DNA of 64,000 nt from Earliella scabrosa. Lineage: Eukaryota > Basidiomycota > Agaricomycetes > Polyporales > Polyporaceae. The notes beneath the pieces were generated by a model, which worked only from the letters and a program-made list of their open reading frames with translations, was not told the origin of the DNA and did no database searches. Of the stretch, positions 55,761 to 64,000 are shown one piece after another (position 1 is the first letter of the stretch; every line of letters starts with the position of its first letter). The translations under genes were made by a program, and so were the position numbers. The stretch lies in assembly GCA_022605405.1 (NCBI GenBank), contig JABYQQ010000015.1, forward strand, positions 186,001 through 250,000. Reading direction: 5' to 3'.

Positions 55761-56627
55761 TGACAATTACACCGTCCTGCTCGGAATGGACTGATGCCTT
55801 CGAGCCTTATTGCATTTAAGGCTGTCAGTCAGAGGTCAGCATGCACGCTGACGGCGCACCGGCAACTTGAACACCGATTCAGAGACGAGACGAGACGAGT
55901 AGTTGATGAAGCAATGACCCCGCTCCCTCTCGTGGCAGTCCGCAACTGAGCGCATGCGTCGCTATGTCAGTCTTCCGATCCCTTGCTATAAATTCGATGC
56001 GTGAGCCGCATCCATATGCATCTCGCGGGCACCACTCACTGTGAAGAGACAGTCAGACCGGATTCTACTGGTCTGGAATCAACTGAGTTCAGCATCACTC
56101 AGGCTTCGGATCCGTAAGTACTTGTTACAGGTAATTGCGATGTTCGAGGGGGCCCGCCTCGATGACTTATCCTATCCTCCGCCGCTGGACTCGCTGTGAT
56201 TTGAGGGCGTTCGGAAAATGTACATGGTGATGCCAGTCACGGTGAGGGGGACTTGGCTGCCGCATGTGCTCGCGCTCTCCGAATCCTCTCTCTCTCTCTC
56301 TTCAACTTGATTTGCGCGGTGGATTCCGGGTACGGAGAAACGCTCGGCTCGATAAGATAAGATTCAAGTGCACTCTTACGTCACGCGTCTGCCATACTTA
56401 CATCAAAATATGGCAGCAAAGAGTCAAGACAAAGAAGTAACTTTGGTGATCTCTGGACCTGTCTCTGCACTACTGCAGCATGCAGAAGATGCCCCCTCCC
56501 GAGCGCATGCACTTTGCTCTCTATCCAAACTCGGCTTCCGACCATCATTGTCTCCCGCGCCCATCTGTTCATGTCCGTTGATACGTTCACCTCGGACTAC
56601 AACCACTGAACCTAGTACTACGCAACT
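55761..56627. other. Intergenic, with a short CT microsatellite
   Basis: Separates the array from the F-box gene. It contains a CT run at 56286-56302 and a double GATAAG (GATAAGATAAG) near 56350. No gene was recognised. Confidence 0.5.
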
Positions 56628-56645
56628 GTGTTCGCGACCTCAGCC

Positions 56646-58280
56646 ATGATCCGCCTCACCGATTTTCCAGACGATATCCTGGAGGACATCTTCCATGCGA
56701 TGAGGAACCTGATATGCTTCCCTGGAGAGAAATCATACTACGTGCGTTCTGCCGATCTTTCGTGCAACGCCCTGGTTGTTCACTCTACCAATTGCAATTT
56801 GCAGGACCATCTCCAAGATCGGAGTTGTCAAGATCCTGAGAGGAAGACGGTACCGCTCTGGGCCAACGTCATTGCCCTCTCCCATGTCTGCAGACACTGG
56901 CGCGGCCTCATGCTTACCCGACCACATCTCTGGACGTTCATCCGCGTTACGGGCTCGTTCACCAACAGGCTCATGGTCAACGAGATGATCGAGCGATCGG
57001 GAGCCTTCCCCCTGTCCATCCTCTTCACCGTCAAGGACGTTAACGATACATTCGACAACCCATACGGGTTCGACGTCCTCGGAATGGCGAGCCTCATCAG
57101 CGACTATTCCGAGCGCATACAGGAACTCGGCGTTGTCCTCCCACCCATGCAGATCAGCATGGTCATGGAGTCCCTATCGAGCTCCCCGGTCCCCATCATG
57201 GAGAAACTGTGGCTCGACGATGGCTACCCAGGTAACCAGGGCTACCCACACGGCATACCGCCGATCTCTCTCTTCGATTCCATGATTCCGCCACTACGCA
57301 CACTGCATGCGCACCGCGCGCCCATCTGCTGGCTTCCATTCCAAAACCTCGAGAAGCTCGAGCTGACGTGCGGGCCTGCACCGCCTCTGAGTGCGCTGTT
57401 GGACACACTCCGCGACAGCCCGCTGCTCAAGTTCCTCACTTTGCGCATACCGACCCCTAAGGACAATGACGGCGTGTCGGAAGATGAGCCGCGCGTGCTC
57501 CTTCCATACCTCCGTCAGCTGCAGTTAGGCACAGGACCCGTATACGACGCCTCCCTGGCTGTTCTGCCTCACATCATGTTCCCCCACACGACCAGCTTCC
57601 ACCTCTCCTTTACCGAACGGTTCGAGTCGAGCGTCTACGACGGCTGCGACTCGCTCGAGGAGATCGCCGCCGCCGTCGGGCACGTCTCCTTCGTCCTGTC
57701 CAGGTTCTACGACGTGTACATCTCCTGCGACTCTCCTCCGCTATCGATCCGGTACAAAATGGCGGACAAGGAGGACGTGTATGGCGCCAATGACCACCTC
57801 GCTCGCCTCTGCGAGGGCTTCGTCGCGTTCCCCCTCCCTGCGCTGACCTCTCTGTCCCTTGCGGCGGAGAAGATGCTGGAACCGGAGTTTTGTCCCTCCA
57901 GAGAACGGTTTAGCCGCCTCTTCAAGCTGACTCCGACCATCGTGAAGCTGACCGTGGACCTATACGCGGAGCACGTTGGGCCGATCTTCGGGGCGCTTGG
58001 GACGCCAACGTCCGACGCGGGGGGCGGGGCGAGCAATCAGGAGGTGTTGTGTCCGGAGCTCAAGGAGTTGACGATCAGGTGGTTCGACACGCCCGACGTG
58101 GACGACTGCTGGAGGATCGAGCGCTGCTGCAACGCCCGTGCGTCTTTGGGCGCCCGGCTCGAGCGGTTAGAGACCTCCCTGGAATTCCCCCAGATCGTGC
58201 TGGACAGCCTGAAACACTCGGTTCGGTCGATTGCTACTACGAGCTCTCGAGGGGTGGGTTTGGCGGACGACTTGACCTAG
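56646..58280 (+). CDS. F-box-like domain protein
   Basis: Probable substrate receptor of an SCF ubiquitin ligase; Agaricomycetes have very large F-box families. The N-terminus MIRLTDFPDDILEDIFHAM is a typical F-box start, completed after a gap by VIALSHVCRHWRGLMLTRPH and LWTFIRVTG. A 63 nt GT-AG stretch at 56742-56804 separates the two parts. It is stop-free and a multiple of three, and splicing it brings the F-box halves to normal spacing. The remainder is a leucine-rich, LRR-like region (MEKLWLDDG, LEKLELTCG, LLKFLTLRIP, LKELTIRWFD). An ATG at 56628 is an alternative start. About 523 residues if spliced. The target is unknown. Confidence 0.88.
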   Translation: MIRLTDFPDDILEDIFHAMRNLICFPGEKSYYVRSADLSCNALVVHSTNCNLQDHLQDRSCQDPERKTVPLWANVIALSHVCRHWRGLMLTRPHLWTFIRVTGSFTNRLMVNEMIERSGAFPLSILFTVKDVNDTFDNPYGFDVLGMASLISDYSERIQELGVVLPPMQISMVMESLSSSPVPIMEKLWLDDGYPGNQGYPHGIPPISLFDSMIPPLRTLHAHRAPICWLPFQNLEKLELTCGPAPPLSALLDTLRDSPLLKFLTLRIPTPKDNDGVSEDEPRVLLPYLRQLQLGTGPVYDASLAVLPHIMFPHTTSFHLSFTERFESSVYDGCDSLEEIAAAVGHVSFVLSRFYDVYISCDSPPLSIRYKMADKEDVYGANDHLARLCEGFVAFPLPALTSLSLAAEKMLEPEFCPSRERFSRLFKLTPTIVKLTVDLYAEHVGPIFGALGTPTSDAGGGASNQEVLCPELKELTIRWFDTPDVDDCWRIERCCNARASLGARLERLETSLEFPQIVLDSLKHSVRSIATTSSRGVGLADDLT

Positions 58281-58521
58281 TCGAGTATTGCTCTGTATGG
58301 TTTCCTTCTTGTTCACATTGGTAACCTGTACGATTGCTGAGTTACAGCTTGAATCAACCCTTCTTGCCCTGTGATGATCCGATGTCAGCTGATCTGATTC
58401 TGAAGTCCGAAACTTATGCCAAGAGCCGTGCGATGTGGTATGCATTACAAGGGCTATGCTACATCTAGCTTCCATGTTACAATGTTCCGTGTAGTGAATG
58501 CGCATCCTCCTGTCCACCTGA

Positions 58522-59946
58522 TCAGAGGAGCGTCTCGCCTGCGCGCGTGGTGAGAATGGACGCGACACGCAAGAAACGCGAACACTTACCAAGGGCAGAT
58601 CTAGCAAGGGAGCATCCAACAGCTACAGTTTGCTCGACCGAGCTCTGGTCCGCAAGCGACGGGTTCACCTCCTAAACACAACGTAAGTCCCTGTAAATAC
58701 ATACACAAGCATGCGAACGTGCTCACCATGATGTCCAGCGCGACAAGGCAACCGGTCTCGTACACCGCCTCGCAGATATAGTGCCCCTCTCTGAAGGTGA
58801 GCCCACCACGGACGGGCGTGCCCGTGGAGGGCGCGACGGTCGGGTCGAGCGCGTCGACGTCGAAGCTGAGGTGGATCGGGAGCTTGCGGCCCGGGTTGAC
58901 GTGGTCGAGCGCCATCTCGACGACGCGCCCGATGCCGTACTTGTCGACCTCGTGCATGCTGAACGCCTTGATGCCGTGCTCCTTGAGGATGCGGCGCTCG
59001 CCCTGGTCGACGTCGCGCAGGCCGATGTAGACGAGCCGGTGGGGCTTGAGGAGCGGCTTGACCCATGCGAACTCCTCGACCTTGGGTCCGATGCCGAGCA
59101 GGAAGGAGAGCGGCATGCCGTGGATGTTCCCTGTCGGAGAGGCGTTAGCACGCGGATGGCGAGACGCTGGCGCGGCGACGGTGGAGAGGCGTACCGCTGT
59201 CGGTGGTTTCGGCGGTATTGATGTCGGCATGTGCGTCTACCCAGATAACGCACGCCTCGGGGTATTTCCTGAGGAACGTCAGTTACGATAACGGCGTAGG
59301 AGAGCGTGGCGAATGCCGTAGAGGGAAGAACACACTCTAATGTCCCGGAGATCGTGCCCATGGCCTGCACGCGCATTACATCAGTTCCCCCGAGGTATTT
59401 TCGGAACGGACGTACAAGAGAGTGATCGCCCCCGAGGGTGAGAGGGAGTTGCCCTTTCTTCGCATGATCTCCGACGACCCGCGCGACGGCCTGGCAGACG
59501 CGCGAGACGAATCGGGGGTTCTTGAGCTTCCCGATAGGCGGGTCGTCCTCGGCCGCAATCTCTTCGAACTGGTGGTGGCCGTCAAACTGGACTTGCCAGC
59601 CTAGCTCAGCCAGCTGCTGTGGCAGACCTGCCTCAACGAGGTGAATGGGACCTTTGTCTACACCCAGCTTGGCCTACCGCGACGCGTCCGTCAATATGGT
59701 GCAAACTGTGTTTGTTTTGTGCCACTGACCTGGCCACCTCTGGGTTGTGTTGTCACAAGACGCATGTTGAGTGCATGGCCGGCTTCGCGCGCGAGATGCT
59801 CACCTGAATGGACAGCCAACAATCTAGCGAGTCGTAAGTGAGCGAAGCGACCGGGGCACATGTCCGAAGCTGGATGACGCGCTTACCGCGACGTTCTTGG
59901 GGTCGGGGAGAAAACGGGAGACGGAAGACTCGAGATGGGAGGCCAT
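58522..59946 (-). CDS. CAR1: Arginase
   Basis: Mn-dependent ureohydrolase splitting arginine to ornithine and urea. Nine exons can be phased: 59946-59887 (60 nt), 59823-59804 (20), 59739-59730 (10), 59673-59416 (258), 59364-59336 (29), 59268-59195 (74), 59130-58727 (404), 58671-58590 (82) and 58538-58522 (17), giving 317 residues (yeast Car1 has 333). Only with the micro-exons does the conserved start [19 protein letters not shown] read through, and only the 17 nt exon yields the usual ALGETLL end. Metal-site segments [17 protein letters not shown] and [10 protein letters not shown] are all present. The position normally Ser in PFSGGQ reads Arg here. Divergent from an aminotransferase gene. 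Confidence 0.95.
59730..59739 (-). other. Ten-nucleotide micro-exon of the arginase gene
   Basis: AGGTGGCCAG, flanked by an acceptor ending ACCCAG and a donor GTCAGT. It encodes the GGQ of the conserved arginase motif and lies between introns of 64 and 56 nt, next to a 20 nt exon. Confidence 0.8.
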
Positions 59947-60386
59947 TACGCGTGAATACGAGTTGTCTAGTGCCAGCAAAGCAAGGAGAGGGAGTGAAAC
60001 GAAACGGAGGCCAAGTGCGCGCGGGTGACGGTCTTAAGAAGCTTTATGGGCGCCTGTGATCATTGCAGAGCCAAGTTCCGAGGTGATGACGTGTGGCGCG
60101 TGCTGATGGCGCGCGTCTATCTAATCTTATCAGCGGGCTAAGAATACTGGCGAGAGAGTTTGGGCGAGCGGCCACGGCCGTCACGCGAACGGCGATGCGA
60201 TGGACGACGACGACGGTGGGCCACCGCCAGCCTATGGCAGCGCACGCTCCCGCCTGCAGGCCCCCTTCTTTTTCTGGCGACATCACCACCCACCCGTCCC
60301 CGCCGTGATGTCCTCCCGATATATATAAGTCTCCGGACGCTCGCAAATGGCCTCCCCATCCTCCCCATCCTCCCCGCATCTCCCCC
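59947..60386. promoter_or_regulatory. Divergent promoter between arginase and aminotransferase, with GATA sites
   Basis: The 440 bases between the two ATGs hold two HGATAR-type sites on the arginase strand, GATAGA at 60116-60121 and GATAAG at 60126-60131. A TATA box, GATATATATAAG, lies at about 60318-60329, roughly 60 bases before the aminotransferase ATG. GATA factors mediate nitrogen regulation in fungi; use of these sites is inferred. Confidence 0.55.
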
Positions 60387-62446
60387 ATGTCTGGCGCGTC
60401 GACCCCCGTCTCCAGGTCCGGCAGGTCCACCCCTCTCCACTTCAGGGATGTCGTGAGTATAGAGCTTTCTCCGTGCTTCGCACATTGCTGACCATCCTCA
60501 GGTGCACGAGGTGGTGCGGCACTACCGCCATGAAAAGGACTCGGAAGCGCACAGGGTGCGTCTGTTCGCGCATACACCCGTTCGACAAAGCACTCATTGT
60601 ATGCGCGCCTACAGATCTTCCGTCAGTCTGCGGGGCACAACAAACCCAAGACCGGAGGCATTCTTCCTCAAACCGTGAACCCCGATGAGGAGACCATCCC
60701 TGGCATTGAGCACCCCGGTAGCACGGGTGTCATCTACTGCTCCGACCGCGCCATGGCCAATGGCTTCTCATACGCGTCCTCACACGAGTGGGCAAACCTT
60801 GGCCAGGGTGCGCCTGAGGTCGGTCAGATCCCAGATGCCCCTCCTCGTCCTACGAGCATCCCTCTCCCGGAGGACTCGCTCGAATACGCGCCTACGACCG
60901 GTGTCAAAGGTAGGTTTGGCACTAAGGCATCATATCAGCGCCCTCGCTGATGTCGGATGCAGAACTACGTGAGGCTGTGGCCAGACTCTACAATCACCAA
61001 TACCGTCAGGGAAAGCTCAGCCAATACACTTACGAGAACGTCTGCATCGTGCCCGGAGGCCGTTCAGGTTTGTCTCGTGTCGCTGCAGTCATCGGTGACG
61101 TCTACTGCGTGCGTGATCTGATCTTCTCAGACTCCGTTCAATATCGGAGCTGCGCTAACCGCCTGTACAGTCCTACCAAATCCCCGACTACACCGCATAT
61201 GATCAGGTTTTGAGCGCGTTCAAGCGTCTGGTTCCCGTCCCAACAGCGTAAGTGGATCCCAGTCGGTTGGTGTGAGCGGATGGAGTAACAGCATGCTGCA
61301 GTCTCGACGAGGAGAACCAATACCGCCTCGATGTGAACCAAATCAAAAAGGACATCCGCACGCAGGGTCTGGAGGTCATGATTGCGTCCAACCCGCGCAA
61401 CCCGACGGGCCAGGTCATCGCAGGCCAGGATCTGAAGGATCTTGTACACGTCTGCCGTGAGGCCTCAACCACACTCATCATGGACGAGGTGTGTGGTTCT
61501 GACCTGTGTGGTGGTAGTGGATTAACGTGTGTATCGCAGTTCTACTCTTGGTACATTTACCCCGAAGATGAGGAAGGCTATGGAAAGTCTGTCTCTTCTG
61601 CCGAGTACATCGACAACGTCAACGGTGACGCTGTCGTCATCGTGAACGGTCTCACGAAGGTTAGTTAGGCGCAGTCGGCCCGACAGCACATTATGGCTCA
61701 CGTTATAATCGTAGAACTGGCGTCTACCGGGTTGGCGTATCTGCTGGGTTATTGGGCCCAAGAACCTCATCACCGCCCTCTCGCAGTCCGGTTCCTTCCT
61801 CGACGGCGGGGCGAACCACCCGTACGCACTCGTCTCTATTCTCATCCCACACCGCACTATTCACACCAACGCCCCTCTCCAGACTTCAACTCGCCGCGAT
61901 CCCGCTGCTCGACCCAGACCGCGTGCTCGCCGAAAAAGTCGCGCTCCAGCGGCACTTCAAAGCGAAGCGGGACCACGTCCTGAAGCGGCTCGACGAGCTC
62001 GGCCTGCACGTCTTCGTCCCGCCCGTCGCGACGTTCTACATCTGGCTCAACCTCGAGACGCTCCCGCCGCCGATCAACAACGGCCTGACGTTCTTCGAGG
62101 AGCTCCTCAAGGAGAAGACGATCGTCATCCCCGGCATCTTCTTCGACATCAACCCCGCGCACCGCAGGAACCTCTTCCACTCGCCCTGCCACCACTTTGT
62201 CCGCCTCTCGTTCGGCCCGCCGCTCGAGGACCTCGACAAGGGTGCGTGACCGTGACCCATTGCGCGCTCTTAGGCGCTGGGTCGATCCGTTGGAATCCGG
62301 AGGGGGCTGACGATGTGTGTATTTTTGCAGGTCTGGACGCGATCGGCCGCGTGCTGAAGAAGGCGAAGAGGGAGGGCGCGCACGCGTTCGGCCACAGTTA
62401 CAAGAAGAGCGTCGAGGGCGTGCACCAGCTCGACAAGCTCATCTAG
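60387..62446 (+). CDS. PLP-dependent aminotransferase (class I/II)
   Basis: Fold-type I aminotransferase for an amino acid I cannot specify; such enzymes supply or remove amino nitrogen. The start MSGASTPVSRSGRSTPLHFR leads to NPDEETIPGIEHPGSTG, GFSYASSHEWANLGQGAPEV, the helix AVARLYNHQYRQGK, and IASNPRNPTGQVIAGQDL (the NPRNPTG cofactor motif). TLIMDEFYSWYIYPEDEEG follows. The lysine region VIVNGLTK joins NWRLPGWRICWVIGP across an intron. The C-terminal domain VPPVATFYIWLNLETL leads to HHFVRLSFGPPLEDLDKG and the end HQLDKLI. Eight or nine introns of mostly 50-65 nt. Key PLP residues are present. Confidence 0.9.
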
Positions 62447-63161
62447 ACCGCTCCCCTCCGGAGAAGCGGAACTTTTTTCTTGAAAACACGACACAGGATC
62501 CGGCACGACACGGCACGATACAGCACGATCGCCACGATATGGCACCCATATAGACAAACAAGTCTTGGCATAGACGCGAGGCACGCGACGGGTGGAAGAT
62601 ACAGATAAAGGCTACAAAGACATGTGTATATGGATTTACGCACAGATTCTATTGAGCTGGGGTGCATCGCCGAGCTGCCACTCGTCCTGGCGCAAACATG
62701 GCTTGGCTCTCGGTTGATGTCAGAACGCACAATGCACCGATAGCGAACGACTGTCTCCTTTGCCGGACGCGTGCAATGCTTGGAATGGAACGATGCGTGC
62801 GACCGCACTATCTCCGTTCCCGTAGGCGTTCTGGCTATGGTCGTTGTCCCTCCATTGAACGGTACCAGATGGTGGTCTGCTGTGCCAAGTGCTTCGCGAA
62901 CACACTTGCGCGGCGCTCGGTACCACTATGCGGTGAGGTTTTGCATCTGTCGAGATATTGATTTTAGTCGTGATAAGAGCATACAGTAGTGTAGTCTCTA
63001 GCAGACGTAAGTAGACGTCATTCCAGACGTAGCACGAGGCGTGACTATCCTACAACCCATGTCCCATTCTAGCACCCAGACCCATCCTGGAAGCCCAATG
63101 GGGACCGGCACCGTAACACTCGCGAGAAGAGAAAACGCACAGCGAGCCCGACGCGCTACAT
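62447..63161. other. Convergent intergenic region
   Basis: About 715 bases with presumed 3' UTRs and a repetitive GGCACGACACGGCACGATAC stretch near 62500. No gene was recognised. Confidence 0.5.
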
Positions 63162-64000
63162 CTATGTGAAGTAGCGGTAGTCCGGGTTGAGATCGCCCAT
63201 CCGCTTCTTCTCGTCCTCGGACAGGTGCGCGTGCGCGCCGTCGGCCTGCTCGCGGTCCCGCCGGCGGTTCTCGCGCGAGACCCCAACGAAGTAGACGGTG
63301 CAGGCGAGGAGGGAGAGCACGATGAACGCGATCGCGATGCTGTACCCCGGGATGTAGCGCGGCGCGTCCTTGGCGAGGAACGAGAACACGGCGATGATCC
63401 CACCGACTGTGAGCACGGGGCGCGTGAGTATTGAGGAAAAGAGGGGGGAGAGAAGACGCACTGTTCCCGAAGCCGACCTGCCACGCGGTCCCGACCGCAC
63501 GTCGGTGGTGTCCGCCCACTGCAAAGCGCGAACAAGCATCAGCACACCGCCAACCCACCACCGTCCTAAAAAGAACTCGAGCACTCACAGTTCGTGTTGA
63601 ACCAGCAGACGATGATCGGCATAGCCGAGTACGTGCCCATCGCGGCGAGGAAGAGCGCGGCGTACTGGAGGTGCCTGTTGTCGTGCACGACGAGGAGGAT
63701 AACGAAGCCGGTGAGCGAGACGGCGATCGTGCCGACGATGAACGCGAAGCGCATCCGCAGCCAGTCCGACGCCGTCGCGGTCAGCATCGCGAGCGCGAAC
63801 GCGCACGCCCAGGGCGGGACCGAGAGCAGCTGCGTGCGGATCGCGCCGTACCCGAGTGACCGGATGATCGTGGGCGCAAAGTACGCTGCGGGTGCCAGGT
63901 CGGTGAGTGTGTGTTTGGATGTGGGGGTGGAGGGAGAGGACGCACCGTAGCCGTACGCGGGGACGATGAGACCGAAATACATGAAGCCTCCGACGATGAT
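63162..64000 (-). CDS. MFS transporter, allantoate-permease-like (anion:cation symporter), 5' partial
   Basis: C-terminal half of a major facilitator transporter; the start lies beyond the right edge. Visible membrane segments include YFGLIVPAYGYG, RTQLLSVPPWACAFALAMLT, FAFIVGTIAVSLTGFVILLV, YAALFLAAMGTYSAMPIIVC, then WFNTN, and after an intron the family motif RRAVGTAWQVGFGN. A last helix pair (YSIAIAFIVLSLLACTVYFV) precedes a charged cytosolic tail (EDEKKRMGDLNPDYRYFT). The WFNTN...GTAWQVGFGN pattern is typical of fungal Dal5/Tna1-type permeases for vitamins, allantoate or similar organic anions. The substrate cannot be told. Confidence 0.9.

Overview
This 64 kb window is nuclear DNA of a wood-decaying mushroom-forming fungus (Agaricomycetes; a polypore-like white rotter is my best guess). 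Genes are densely packed, GC-rich and broken by many 50-65 nt GT-AG introns. The gene content is basidiomycete in style, including a CBM1-GH6 cellobiohydrolase. There is no operon, CRISPR array, rRNA or intact transposon, and I could not identify a tRNA. The lineage is inferred from gene content, not from a phylogeny.

Left third (1-29 kb): the 3' part of an insulysin-type M16 protease; a basidiomycete-style one-pass membrane protein of unknown function; RPA1 (large subunit of replication protein A); an indoleamine 2,3-dioxygenase; a mitochondrial 3-hydroxyisobutyryl-CoA hydrolase head-to-head with tubulin cofactor E; an SR-type splicing factor head-to-head with the cysteine desulfurase NFS1; and the GH6 cellobiohydrolase.

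Middle (29-50 kb): NECAP-like coat adaptor head-to-head with COP9 subunit 8; ORC1; an unknown protein; a UBLCP1-type proteasome phosphatase; a NUDT19-like Nudix hydrolase ending in a PTS1-like AKL; a secreted carboxylesterase; a CWF19L1/Drn1 protein with three zinc knuckles; and an APC15-like subunit. The 3' end of the COP9 subunit 8 gene is duplicated, in decayed form, 6 kb away. RPA1 has three MluI cell-cycle boxes (ACGCGT) within 46 bp just upstream of its start, and ORC1 has one.

Right part (50-64 kb): a tandem array, all on the minus strand, of genes for an unrecognised 81-84 residue protein family. It holds three intact genes, one frameshifted copy, a decayed coding relic and an orphan promoter relic. 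The intact genes share a promoter module, a TATA box at nearly constant distance, and a 5'-UTR intron whose acceptor AG directly touches the ATG. This is the most plausible undescribed system in the window. After it come an F-box protein, an arginase whose exons include 20, 10 and 17 nt micro-exons, a divergently transcribed class I aminotransferase, and the 3' part of an MFS anion permease running off the right edge.

Most genes are housekeeping genes without functional clustering. The exceptions are the arginase/aminotransferase divergent pair, which has two GATA-type nitrogen sites between them, and the small-protein array. Gene models come from reading splice sites by eye. TBCE and arginase were checked for phase exon by exon; the outer bounds of the other genes are firmer than their internal junctions.
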